Source: Aquitalea denitrificans (GTDB lineage: Bacteria > Pseudomonadota > Gammaproteobacteria > Burkholderiales > Chromobacteriaceae). Taken from it: a stretch of DNA of 64,000 bases. Shown in pieces: positions 17,890 to 25,788 of the stretch (positions within the stretch are counted from its first letter, which is position 1; every line of letters begins with the position of its first letter). Under the pieces are notes generated by a model, which had not been told where the DNA came from, ran no database searches, and saw only the letters and a list, made by a program, of their open reading frames with translations. A program made the translations under genes and the position numbers. Where the stretch lies: contig NZ_CP047241.1 of assembly GCF_009856625.1 (NCBI RefSeq), positions 1,240,001 to 1,304,000 on the forward strand, in the 5' to 3' direction.

Positions 17890-18126
17890 TCAGTAATGCT
17901 TTTCTATGTATGCAGAACATAACAGAGGCAGCCCGCCACTTATCAGATAACCAAGCCCGCCAAGCAATGTAGAGAGACAATATCCTGCAAGAATTGCAAT
18001 GGGTGATAGCATCACTATACGACTTGCTTTGAATGCCATTACTATTTTACCTGAGCAATGCGGGCAATTTGCAGTTCCCTTTGAAAGATAAAATCCGAGC
18101 TCACTGCTGCACCAAGGACATTTCAT
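17890..18126 (-). CDS. Small zinc-ribbon membrane protein, hypothetical
   Basis: A 78-residue protein. The N-terminus has two CxxC pairs (CPWCSSELGFYLSKGTANCP then HC), a probable zinc ribbon. Two hydrophobic helices follow (about 35-55 and 57-72). Similar zinc-ribbon plus transmembrane proteins are widespread and uncharacterised. The sequence is clearly more AT-rich than the surrounding core genes, suggesting acquisition. AGGG lies about 10 nt before the ATG. Confidence 0.6.
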   Translation of the reverse strand: MKCPWCSSELGFYLSKGTANCPHCSGKIVMAFKASRIVMLSPIAILAGYCLSTLLGGLGYLISGGLPLLCSAYIEKHY

Positions 18127-18228
18127 CGAAAATTTACCCTAATAAAAGATTTGTATCTTCTTGGAGGTTAAAATCATAATCTAGAGTTGCAGATTTACTA
18201 AAAATATACTCTCCGTTAATGACTTCAA

Positions 18229-18250
18229 ACGACCCAAAGCGGTCTAGTTA
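18229..18250 (-). repeat. Short GACCCAAAG repeat, copy 2
   Basis: ACGACCCAAAGCGGTC on the plus strand, with GACC/GGTC able to pair. It lies between the first and second small AT-rich genes. Confidence 0.55.
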
Positions 18251-18305
18251 CTACGTCTGGGAAGACGTTACTCGTTAAGCCCAGATATTCAGGTTGGGTG
18301 TAACG

Positions 18306-18809
18306 TCATTCGGCGTAAACAAATGCAACCCGATTGATTAACGGCATAAGCACGATGATCCCATGCCCGGTATAGGCATACCAACTACCCTGTGCAGAGA
18401 CCGCACGGTTGATCTCGCTTACAACCTCAGCTTTGATTGGAATGCCAAAGCCATACCGATTTAAGTAATTGTCAAGTAAAGGTCCTGGTTCTGTACGTGA
18501 AGCCCCTTCCCCCTCAAACCACTCGCGATGACCTTGCAAGGGCGTTGCCTCCCATGTCAGTTCAGGTATCAGGACGCTCGGATTTTTGTGGGTCATATGT
18601 GAAGGAAGCTCATACAGGATGACTCCCGTTTCATTTCCTCCGGGGCCAAAACCCCAAGAGTTAGTCTCAGTGTACAGAGCCTTCTGCACTTCTAGCTGCG
18701 GAGGAAGCAGGAATAAGCGATTTGGTGTTCCGAGAAACCACACTGCAGCCGATAGAGCTACGCAAAGAAGCAAACATGACAGTAGGCAACCTAGCATTCG
18801 ACGGTTCAT
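18306..18809 (-). CDS. Hypothetical membrane-anchored protein
   Basis: A protein of about 167 residues counted from the ATG at 18807-18809; an alternative start is at 18836. The N-terminus is a signal anchor (MNRRMLGCLLSCLLLCVALS...). The rest is soluble, with GFGPGGNETGVILYELP and a hydrophobic patch near the C-terminus (GIIVLMPLINRVAFVYAE). I do not recognise a family. It is one of three co-oriented AT-rich genes lying between repeats. Confidence 0.55.
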   Translation of the reverse strand: MNRRMLGCLLSCLLLCVALSAAVWFLGTPNRLFLLPPQLEVQKALYTETNSWGFGPGGNETGVILYELPSHMTHKNPSVLIPELTWEATPLQGHREWFEGEGASRTEPGPLLDNYLNRYGFGIPIKAEVVSEINRAVSAQGSWYAYTGHGIIVLMPLINRVAFVYAE

Positions 18810-18880
18810 ATGAATGCTGCGTAGAAAAGTTTCCATCAGACGGTTCCTGTCCTATAGTATCCCGGCATCAATATCTTCCA

Positions 18881-18897
18881 ACGACCCAAAGCAGAAG
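18881..18897 (-). repeat. Short GACCCAAAG repeat, copy 3
   Basis: ACGACCCAAAGCAGAAG shares the core and the upstream TTC-AA bases with copy 2. It lies between the second and third small genes. Confidence 0.5.
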
Positions 18898-18942
18898 TTT
18901 GGAGCATCTCTACCAATAACACTCCTTTGACATTACTCATGT

Positions 18943-19527
18943 CTAATTTTTCGATATAGCCCAAATCAACCAAATAGAACACATTGCCAATAGAAAAAGA
19001 TAACTTGCAGCATTGGCCCACCACATTGCCTTAACGCCATTCTTCACATTGGATGGTGAAAGCCATTTGGCTGCATACCATGACTCTATCCAGCAAGAAA
19101 CAAGAAAAAATGGTATCAGCAAGACAATGACAGCAAAAGGAACTGACCAATTATCGTTAGTTTGTCCAAGCCAAGGGGCTGTAAGAATAATTGCCTCGAA
19201 CCCTCGAACCCCACTGGGCGGGTACGAATTTGACAACCCCCATTTCAGAAAAACATCAGAAGCTGTGAATTCAAATAAGAGTAAAATAAACCACGCCAAA
19301 GGAATACCTGCAACTGATGATACAAGATTGGCCAAAAAAGCCACCTTGACAGACAGCTTCCATCTAACATTCAAAATTTTGCATATCACCAGACTTTCTA
19401 TAAGAACAATAGGAATGAAAGCAAGGATAGATATTGGAAAAAATACTACGATCATTGGCAGTCCGACATCAGCATGGGCAAATGATGTAAGTGACATGAA
19501 AAAAATTGCCAAAAAAACACGCTTCAT
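18943..19527 (-). CDS. Hypothetical integral membrane protein
   Basis: A 194-residue protein. A likely signal sequence (MKRVFLAIFFMSLTSFAHA) is followed by about four membrane helices: PMIVVFFPISILAFIPIVLI, a Val/Ala-rich one near residue 75, AVIVLLIPFFLVSCWI, and the C-terminal ASYLFLLAMCSIWLIWAI. The family is unknown. The ATG at 19525-19527 is chosen because it begins the signal sequence; the open frame upstream is translated repeat. AT-rich relative to the core. Confidence 0.6.
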   Translation of the reverse strand: MKRVFLAIFFMSLTSFAHADVGLPMIVVFFPISILAFIPIVLIESLVICKILNVRWKLSVKVAFLANLVSSVAGIPLAWFILLLFEFTASDVFLKWGLSNSYPPSGVRGFEAIILTAPWLGQTNDNWSVPFAVIVLLIPFFLVSCWIESWYAAKWLSPSNVKNGVKAMWWANAASYLFLLAMCSIWLIWAISKN

Positions 19528-19690
19528 ATTTAATTCCGCAATATAAAAATCTGCTGATAAATTATCCGCATTGAACGGCCGCTGCTGGCCGATACCAGTC
19601 ATGCTAGCACATTGGCATGGGGAAAAATTGACCTGCATCGGGGACTCATCTGTACTGCGATTCGCTATCGCAAGCACCGTACCAACGAAA

Positions 19691-19790
19691 CCCGGTCCCG
19701 TCAGCGCGAGCCGACGCAAACGTGCCGCTCAGGGTCTTAAGCGGTCGGCTGTCCGCAGCGGCGCGACGTTAGCGCGCCGCAAGTTCCGGC
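19691..19790 (-). repeat. Dispersed hairpin repeat, copy D (inverted)
   Basis: On the minus strand: GGCGCGGCC, GAACTT, stem GCGGCGCG, loop CTAACGT, stem CGCGCCGC, CTTAA, and the terminal CGTC/GACG hairpin followed by GGGACCGGG. Plus-strand stem positions are 19758-19765 and 19773-19780, loop 19766-19772. It faces copy C. Confidence 0.82.
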
Positions 19791-19807
19791 CGCGCCCTGG
19801 GCGGTGC

Positions 19808-19871
19808 GGCTGTGGCGGGGTTTCGACGCGCTGCGGGTCGCCTTTTCTTTGGGTTCTTTCTTTTGGCGAAG
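19808..19871 (+). repeat. GGGTCGCCTTTTCTTT-type intergenic repeat
   Basis: GGCTGTGGCGGGGTTTCG, then GCGGGTCGCCTTTTCTTT and TTTTGGCGAAG. A diverged copy lies at 25252-25315. From memory, closely similar AAAAGGCGACC repeats are common between genes in beta- and gammaproteobacteria. Confidence 0.6.
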
Positions 19872-19931
19872 CTGTGTATAGACCGGTGAGCACCGAGACA
19901 AGTATCCGCTCACGCAGATGATGAATTTTCT

Positions 19932-20109
19932 TGCCGCTTCCGCGCGGCAAACGGGAAGGAGGGCTTGCTTGGCCAAGCCCTCCTTCACCTCCAAGGCCAC
20001 CCCGGCAAGCATGGCCTGCGGCTGCCCGACAGATCCCGCCCGGAGCGAGGCGCGCCTGAACTCGCGATTTGCTAACGTCAAATCGCTCAAACATTGCAGG
20101 TGCTTAAAG
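19932..20109 (+). repeat. Dispersed hairpin repeat, copy C
   Basis: The 96-bp GC-rich block (19932-20027) differs from copy B at three positions only. The variable hairpin is GCGATTTG (20064-20071), CTAACGT, CAAATCGC (20079-20086), followed by TCAAACA and a CTTAA box. The third hairpin is missing. Confidence 0.87.
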
Positions 20110-20860
20110 TAACACCCTTGTCGACTGCTGAACGGCTAAGCGATATTGCTTGCGCTCTTTCAATGGCAGGGCCTTAGCCATGGCTTAACCCCATACCACC
20201 AAAGCCAGGCACCGGCACTTCAAGATTGCTGCTTCCCGGCTTTCGTTTTTACATTTCTGTTACCCCCGGCCTTAAAGCGTTCTTGCGTAAAACTGCGTCA
20301 ACTTGGCCACCGCAGTATTCACATATTTGGGCAGCCAGTACGTTTCGATGTGGGTCGCACCATCAATTTTGAATAGCTCCTTATCTTTGGTGCCTGTTGC
20401 TTTCGAGAAGGCATCTTCGCTCATATAAAGGCTATCGGCCTTGCTGCCGGCAATCATCAGCAAAGGTTGATTGATAAGCTCAATCTGATTCGTTGCATCA
20501 AAACTCATCAAGTCCAGCAGACTGCTCAGGGTGTATTTCGCACTAGCGTTCGGGTGCATGTGGGTTTTGCCGTAATACTCAAAACCCTGGCGGTACATTT
20601 CGAAGGGAAGTTTTGCAATCTGCTCATCGGTGAGTACCACGTCATTGGCATAGAGGGCTTTTCCGCCAGCAGCCTCCTGCGCCCGGGCTTCGGAAGCCTG
20701 CTGTAATCGAGCCTGGACGCTGGAGAGCTGGGAATCCATAAAGCCATTGCGGCGTACGCGACCGGAATTGAACATGCTTAACGTGGCAACTGCCTTGAAG
20801 CGTTTGTCCGTTTGAGCTGCTTTCAATGAGTATCCACCACCCCCACAGATACCAAGCAAG

Positions 20861-20866
20861 CCTAGA
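20861..20866. repeat. Left target-site duplication of the IS481-family element
   Basis: CCTAGA directly abuts the TGTC end of the element and is repeated at 21932-21937. Confidence 0.88.
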
Positions 20867-21931
20867 TGTCGCATCCCGGACGATCATTTGAGCAAACGTA
20901 TCTGGAAACTTGCCACTGCCCGTGAGGGTATGGGTATGCTTCTCCAATCCCTACGGCAGCAACAACAATGATCGTCAAACTGCACAAACAAGCCCGCACC
21001 ACGCCGGCTATCCGCGAAGAAATCCGCAACGCGGCCGGCACCCTGGCCGAACTGGCGGCGCGCTTCAACGTCAGCATTCCCACCGTCATGAAGTGGAAGA
21101 ACCGCGACTCGGTTCAAGACCGCTCGCATACCGCCCATCGGCTACAAACCACGCTGACGCCTGCCCAGGAACGTATCGCTGTCGAGTTACGCAAGGTGGT
21201 CAAGCTCGGCCTGGATGACCTGCTGGTCGTCGTTCGCGAGTTTCTGAACCCCAACGTTTCGCGTTCCGGGCTAGACCGCTGCTTACGCCGTCACGGTGTA
21301 GGCAGCCTGCGCGACCTGGAAGCTACGCCGGCTAAACGCCCCAGTAAGCCGTTCAAGGCCTACGACCCCGGTTACTTCCATATCGACGTCAAATACTTGC
21401 CGCAGATGCCTGATGAGACATCCCGCCGCTATCTCTTTGTCGCCATCGACCGCGCGACGCGCTGGGTGTTTGTGCAGGTCAAGTCAAACAAGACCGCGGG
21501 CGCCGCTCGGGTGTTTCTGAACGCCTTACAAAAGGCAGCACCATGCCATGTGCGGACGATCCTGACCGATAACGGCAGCGAGTTCACCGACCGGCTGTTC
21601 AACAAGCAGAAGCAAGCGAGCGGCGAGCATGAGTTCGATCTGCTGTGCGACGCGCTCGGCATCGAGCACCGGCTGACCAAGCCGCGCAGCCCGCAGACAA
21701 ACGGCATGGTCGAGCGCTTCAACGGCCGGATCAGCGATGTGCTGGCGACGCACCGCTTCGAATCTGGCAAAGATCTGGCCGAGACGCTGGAGCGTTATGT
21801 ACTGCTTTACAACCAGCATTTGCCACAATTGGCGCTACAGCATCGGACACCGATTCAGGCCATGAAAGATTGGCAAAAGCAGCAGCCTGATTTATTCAAA
21901 AAGCACGTGAGCAATCGTCCGGGACTGGACA
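20867..21931 (+). mobile_element. IS481-family insertion sequence, complete (1,065 bp)
   Basis: The ends are TGT...ACA. The left end TGTCGCATCCCGGACGAT pairs with the right end, whose reverse complement is TGTCCAGTCCCGGACGAT; 15 of these 18 positions match. A 6-bp direct duplication CCTAGA flanks the element. It carries one transposase gene in a frame opposite to the interrupted host gene. Size, ends and transposase all fit IS481. Confidence 0.92.
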
Positions 21932-21936
21932 CCTAG
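20968..21936 (+). CDS. IS481-family transposase
   Basis: A 322-residue DDE transposase. An N-terminal helix-turn-helix (about 8-45) precedes an rve integrase core. Visible acidic residues are Asp in YFHIDVKYLP, Asp in ILTDNGSEFTD, and Glu in PQTNGMVERFNGR. The protein appears intact, so the element may still move. The reading frame runs through the right terminal repeat, and its TAG stop (21934-21936) is supplied by the duplicated target, not by the element. Confidence 0.93.
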   Translation: MIVKLHKQARTTPAIREEIRNAAGTLAELAARFNVSIPTVMKWKNRDSVQDRSHTAHRLQTTLTPAQERIAVELRKVVKLGLDDLLVVVREFLNPNVSRSGLDRCLRRHGVGSLRDLEATPAKRPSKPFKAYDPGYFHIDVKYLPQMPDETSRRYLFVAIDRATRWVFVQVKSNKTAGAARVFLNALQKAAPCHVRTILTDNGSEFTDRLFNKQKQASGEHEFDLLCDALGIEHRLTKPRSPQTNGMVERFNGRISDVLATHRFESGKDLAETLERYVLLYNQHLPQLALQHRTPIQAMKDWQKQQPDLFKKHVSNRPGLDT

Positions 21937-21937
21937 A
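21932..21937. repeat. Right target-site duplication of the IS481-family element
   Basis: CCTAGA, identical to 20861-20866; it contains the transposase stop codon. Confidence 0.88.
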
Positions 21938-22441
21938 CGAGCCTTATCGACACCCGCGTACGAAGAGATGTAATCGGCCATACCATGGATGTCTTCAACC
22001 CGGTTGGAAGGTTTGTCGACGTAACGTGGCAGCCCACCGCTTGCTCCCTGATAGGCGGCATCGGCGGCCAGGGTGATGTAGCCTTGCTCTGCAAGCCTTT
22101 GCGCATACAAGCCGGCTGTTTGTTCTTTCACGCCACCATTCGGATGTGCAACAACGATGGCGGCATAGGTTTTCTTTGGGTCGTAATTCGGAGGCGTGTA
22201 GACATTTGCGGAGATGTCCAAGCCATTCAGTTTATAGGTTACCGGATGGATATTGACCCTTCCTGGCAGGTTCTGCGGGATAGCACCGTCATAGGTAAGA
22301 GTGAACGGATTATTCCGATAATCAGCTGCGTCGGCAGCTGCTGATGCAATTGCAAGACTGGCAGCAACAACAACGGATGTCATAGGGGCGAGAGACATTG
22401 CAAATACTCCTTGGTATCTGGACTTGTATCGTGGGTAGTAC

Positions 22442-23362
22442 TTAGCGGGCCGGCGTGGAAGCTGGCCCAACTGAATCGGCAGGAGATGCGCGCATAAGCG
22501 GTTCCAACACCGTGGTGTGCTGTGCTTCTTTAGAAAGCACTTCGCGTGCTGCCGTGATGGCCGAAACCGCACTTGGCCACCCTGCGTAAAATGCCATGTG
22601 AGTTATCGTTTCCGAGAGCTCTTCTGCGGTGACTCCGTTTTTAAGCGCTAAAGCCAGATGCGAGCGAAGTTGGTCTGGGCGATTCATTACAATCAATGCG
22701 CTCACGGTCACCAGACTCCGGTCACGCTTCGACAGCCCGGGTCGTTCCCATATGTCCTGATAGAGGACGCTATCCGTCAGGTCTGCCAATTTCGGTGCAA
22801 TATCACCCATCAGCTGTTGAGCACGACTTGCAGGGGCTGGCGTTTGCGTATTGCTCGCAACACCGTATTGTTGATTACTGACTTTTTCCATCCAGCTAAC
22901 GGTGCTCCCTTCTACCTGTTCTTGAATGGCGAGGTGTGTCATTGCTTCGTTTCTCGAGGCACCATGCCAGTGCTTCTGACCTGGTGGAATCCACACTACA
23001 TCACCAACTGAAATGCTTTGAACCGGCCCACCCCAGCACTGTACAAAGCCGGCCCCGGCAGTGATGACAAGGGTTTGACCGGCAGGATGGCTGTGCCAGT
23101 CTGTTCGTGCACCGGGCTCGAATGTGACGTAGGCACCAGAAGCATGCGTAGATGCAGTCGCTGAAAACAAAGGAGCAACACGCACTCTCCCAGTGAAATG
23201 GTCAGGTGCTGCAATGACGACAGGCCGGGAAGACTGCGGCGAGATACTGGCTAAAACCGGCATATTCGTACTGGATGGCTCTGGGTCTTCACTCGCTTGG
23301 GTAGCAGCCCAAGCAGAATTGAAGAGAAGGACACAAATAAGTCCGCCGAAAATTGATTTCAT
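22442..23362 (-). CDS. Secreted cupin / carboxymuconolactone decarboxylase-family fusion protein
   Basis: About 306 residues from the ATG at 23360-23362; ATGs up to 23395 are in frame and the start is uncertain. A signal peptide (MKSIFGGLICVLLFNSAWAA) suggests export. A cupin follows (about 55-155) with metal-ligand His in TDWHSHPAGQTLV and KHWHGAS. The C-terminal half is a CMD/AhpD-like helical domain (RDRSLVTVSALIVMNR, LRSHLALALKNGVTAEEL) without a CxxC pair. Such fusions are often annotated as cupin or mandelonitrile-lyase-like. The gene lies between the SDR and the disrupted hydrolase in one operon. Confidence 0.82.
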   Translation of the reverse strand: MKSIFGGLICVLLFNSAWAATQASEDPEPSSTNMPVLASISPQSSRPVVIAAPDHFTGRVRVAPLFSATASTHASGAYVTFEPGARTDWHSHPAGQTLVITAGAGFVQCWGGPVQSISVGDVVWIPPGQKHWHGASRNEAMTHLAIQEQVEGSTVSWMEKVSNQQYGVASNTQTPAPASRAQQLMGDIAPKLADLTDSVLYQDIWERPGLSKRDRSLVTVSALIVMNRPDQLRSHLALALKNGVTAEELSETITHMAFYAGWPSAVSAITAAREVLSKEAQHTTVLEPLMRASPADSVGPASTPAR

Positions 23363-23406
23363 CAGAATCCAATCGCTCATCATCTTGGGCTGCATGCGTC
23401 AATGAC

Positions 23407-24153
23407 TTAGCCTTCTTGCCGTGTGGGGCGGAATAGCACTTCGTTCACATCCACCTCAGGCGGTTGGCTGATAGCAAACGCCACTACTCGCGCAAACGAT
23501 TCAGCAGGGATTGCATATTGCTGATAGAACTTGCTGATTGCCCCCGCGACATCAGGTTCCGTCACACTGTTGGGTAGTTCTGTAGCAATGGCACCGGGTG
23601 AAACCACCGTCGTTCGAATGTCATAAGGTTTGACTTCTTGACGCAGTCCTTCGGAAATCATCAGCACGGCACTCTTGGTGGCGGCATAAACTGCACTGCC
23701 AGGACGGACTGTTCGACCGGCAACCGATGAGACATTAATGATGTGCCCGCTTTTTTGTTGCTGCATATAAGGAAGGGCGGCGGCAATGCCGTAGAGAACC
23801 CCCTTGATGTTGACGTCGATAGTCTGATTCCAGTCATCAATCTTGAGGCGCTCAAGTGGCGAGTGCGGCATCAAACCTGCGTTATTAACCATGACATCAA
23901 TGCGACCAAAAGCCTGTACTGCGGCATCAACCAGTGCTTTTACGTCTGCGTGCTTTGTTACATCGGTTGCAAGCGCTATGGCTTTTCCACCATTACGATT
24001 CAATTCATCGGCCAAGGCCTGGATGCGTTCCAGACGGCGTGCACCCAGGGCTACAAGAGCACCTTGGGCACTCAGGTGGCGAGCAGTTGCTTCGCCAAGA
24101 CCACTACTGGCACCGGTGATGACGACCACTTTTCCTGCGATGTTGTTGCTCAT
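23407..24153 (-). CDS. Short-chain dehydrogenase/reductase
   Basis: A 248-residue classical SDR. It has the NAD(P) motif GASSGLG (about 14-20), NNAG, a Ser in NVSSVAG and catalytic YAATK. ARRLER after the second beta strand suggests NADP preference. First gene of the minus-strand operon, divergent from a LysR regulator over an 8-bp inverted repeat. The substrate is unknown; the secreted partners encoded downstream suggest processing of an external compound. Confidence 0.9.
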   Translation of the reverse strand: MSNNIAGKVVVITGASSGLGEATARHLSAQGALVALGARRLERIQALADELNRNGGKAIALATDVTKHADVKALVDAAVQAFGRIDVMVNNAGLMPHSPLERLKIDDWNQTIDVNIKGVLYGIAAALPYMQQQKSGHIINVSSVAGRTVRPGSAVYAATKSAVLMISEGLRQEVKPYDIRTTVVSPGAIATELPNSVTEPDVAGAISKFYQQYAIPAESFARVVAFAISQPPEVDVNEVLFRPTRQEG

Positions 24154-24213
24154 CGGATAGTCCTTTTCATGTAGCCCTCTCCCGGAATGGAGAAGATAGC
24201 CTTGATGCAGTCG

Positions 24214-24243
24214 ATTGTAGATTGCTGTATATCACTCTACAAT
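24214..24243. promoter_or_regulatory. Probable LysR operator in the divergent SDR/LysR intergenic region
   Basis: ATTGTAGA (24214-24221) and TCTACAAT (24236-24243) are a perfect 8-bp inverted repeat with a 14-bp spacer, 61 bp from the SDR start and 40 bp from the regulator start. This is the usual setting of a LysR-type binding site. Confidence 0.65.
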
Positions 24244-24282
24244 GCAGCATAATTTGCACAGCGTAGTGAGCGAAATTCAACT

Positions 24283-25188
24283 ATGGCACATCCGGATTTG
24301 TCGGAACTGACCGCATTTATTGCGGTGGCGGAGCATCGAAACTTCCGGATGGCTGCAGGGGTGCTCGGTCTTACGCCATCGGCGCTCAGTCATTCAATTC
24401 GTGGCTTGGAGGAGAAGCTGAATGCGCGGCTATTTAACAGAACGACGCGCTCAGTAGGGCTGACAGAAGCAGGGGAGCAGTTTTACAGACGTGTTCAACC
24501 GCTGATGACTGATTTGAATGAGGCCGTCAATGAAATCTCAAGCTCACGTAATCGCCCATCAGGCTCAATCAGGATTAGTGCGGCTGAAGCTAGTGCAAAA
24601 CCTTTAATTCAGCATGTCTTGCCGGATTTTCTCGCGACCTACCCTGAGATCCACGTGGAGTTTATTGTGGATACGCGCTTTGTCGATATCGTTGCCGATG
24701 GATTCGATGCTGGAGTCAGGCTTTTTGAGGACGTGCCACGCGACATGATTGCCATTCGCTTTGGTCCGGATATGAGACTTGTAGCGGTCGCGTCACCGGC
24801 ATACCTTGAACAGCATGGCACTCCGCAGACACCTCAAGAACTAGCCAGGCACCGCTGCATCCGTTTCCGTTTTGCCGGTGGACGCTTATATCGTTGGCAC
24901 TTCTCACGAGGAGCGACCAACTATGATATGGATGTGGATGGCCCCCTCACCCTGAGCTCTCCACCTTTGATGGTTGAGGCTGCACTGGCGGGCGTTGGGG
25001 TCGCTTGGGTTCCGGATTATTATGTCATTCAGCACCTGGATGAAGGGCGACTTGTCCATCTATTACCAGAATGGAGTCCAGCGGCTCCCGGAGCTTGCTT
25101 GTACTATCCCTCCAATCGACACCCACCAACGGCATTACGGTTGTTTACGCAAGCCGTGCGAGATTGGGCAAGCACTTTCTCAACATAA
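24283..25188 (+). CDS. LysR-family transcriptional regulator
   Basis: A 301-residue LysR regulator. The N-terminal helix-turn-helix covers about residues 5-65 (FRMAAGVLGLTPSALSHSIRGLE), followed by a linker helix and an effector domain of the DsdA/TrpI-like substrate-binding type. The divergent arrangement suggests it controls the SDR, cupin-CMD and hydrolase operon and perhaps itself. It may retain an intact regulon even though the hydrolase is broken. Confidence 0.9.
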   Translation: MAHPDLSELTAFIAVAEHRNFRMAAGVLGLTPSALSHSIRGLEEKLNARLFNRTTRSVGLTEAGEQFYRRVQPLMTDLNEAVNEISSSRNRPSGSIRISAAEASAKPLIQHVLPDFLATYPEIHVEFIVDTRFVDIVADGFDAGVRLFEDVPRDMIAIRFGPDMRLVAVASPAYLEQHGTPQTPQELARHRCIRFRFAGGRLYRWHFSRGATNYDMDVDGPLTLSSPPLMVEAALAGVGVAWVPDYYVIQHLDEGRLVHLLPEWSPAAPGACLYYPSNRHPPTALRLFTQAVRDWASTFST

Positions 25189-25251
25189 GGCTGTACTTCA
25201 CTGAGAGGGCTAAATTGCTCCCCAGACAGTCACGCCAGGCTTCCTGCGTTG

Positions 25252-25315
25252 CAGCTGTGGCGGGGTTTCGCGGCGCGGCGGGTCGCCTTTTCTTCGGGCT
25301 CCTTAATTTGGCAAT
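25252..25315 (+). repeat. GGGTCGCCTTTTCTTT-type repeat, diverged copy
   Basis: It matches 19808-19871 through AGCTGTGGCGGGGTTTCG and GGGTCGCCTTTTCTT, then diverges. It marks the right side of the accessory segment. Confidence 0.55.
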
Positions 25316-25406
25316 AATTTGACGCACGTTGGAAGTATAAAATCATGTGGCACATATTTTTTACCTGCTATATTGGAAAAACATAGGCTCAACAAGGGTG
25401 GATTGT

Positions 25407-25775
25407 ATGAAAAAAATTGTGCTCGCCGCTGCCATATCACTGGCTGCAATCAATGTTCACGCAGCAGATGTTGGCGCTTTTTTTGGTGTGACGTACGCGT
25501 ATGACTCTAATAAATCCGACGGTGGTTTAGGGTTGACATTGCAAGCAACAACTACTCGCAAGGAAAATCGTGGGATCGGGGCCGCTGGTGTGAGCTTTTA
25601 TCCCTTCTCCAAAGATCTGAAATTTGGCATTCCTGTTGGTGTCGGCTATCAGTGGGATAATGCAGCTGCGATTATTAGTTATGATCTGTTGCAGAAGAAG
25701 CCGGCTATCAGCGGTGGCTATGTCGATACGCGCGAACCACAAGCACCAGCTCCTGTGGTCGTTCCATTGACCTGA
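25407..25775 (+). CDS. Hypothetical exported protein (outer-membrane-like)
   Basis: A 122-residue protein with a clear signal peptide (MKKIVLAAAISLAAINVHAA). The mature part is rich in Gly and aromatic residues with alternating strands (GAFFGVTYAYDS, GAAGVSFYPFS, GIPVGVGYQWDN), which suggests a small beta-barrel or phage-type outer-surface protein. It ends with a Pro/Val-rich tail. No family is recognised. AAGGG lies ahead of the ATG, and a strong terminator follows 14 nt after the stop. Confidence 0.65.
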   Translation: MKKIVLAAAISLAAINVHAADVGAFFGVTYAYDSNKSDGGLGLTLQATTTRKENRGIGAAGVSFYPFSKDLKFGIPVGVGYQWDNAAAIISYDLLQKKPAISGGYVDTREPQAPAPVVVPLT

Positions 25776-25788
25776 TGTGAGATTTTTC

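Larger units (their letters stand above)
19528..20271. other. Gene-free composite repeat region
   Basis: There is no credible gene. From left to right it holds a diverged relative of the short repeat (about 19574-19601), hairpin repeat copy D on the minus strand, a GGGTCGCCTTTTCTTT repeat, and hairpin repeat copy C on the plus strand. After that comes 160 bp of unassigned sequence before the disrupted hydrolase. Confidence 0.7.
20272..22398 (-). pseudogene. Secreted alpha/beta hydrolase gene interrupted by an IS481-family element
   Basis: The gene is split in two. The 5' part (22398 down to 21932) encodes a signal peptide (MSLAPMTSVVVAASLAIASA...), then DISANVYTPPNYDP and the start of the hydrolase fold up to GVDKARLG. 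The 3' part (20866 down to 20272) resumes with LLGICGGGGYSLKAAQTDKR, carrying the nucleophile-elbow region (Cys in GICGGGG), and ends with the His motif GATHIETYW. Removing the insert and one copy of the 6-bp duplication restores one open frame of about 350 codons, so loss looks recent. It was the third gene of the minus-strand operon after the cupin/CMD gene. The start has AAGGAG upstream. Confidence 0.9.

Noticed and set aside
17822..19601. Integron attC sites between the small genes
   Set aside because: No paired RYYYAAC / GTTRRRY core sites at the right spacing and no integrase in the window. Kept only as a cassette-like layout.
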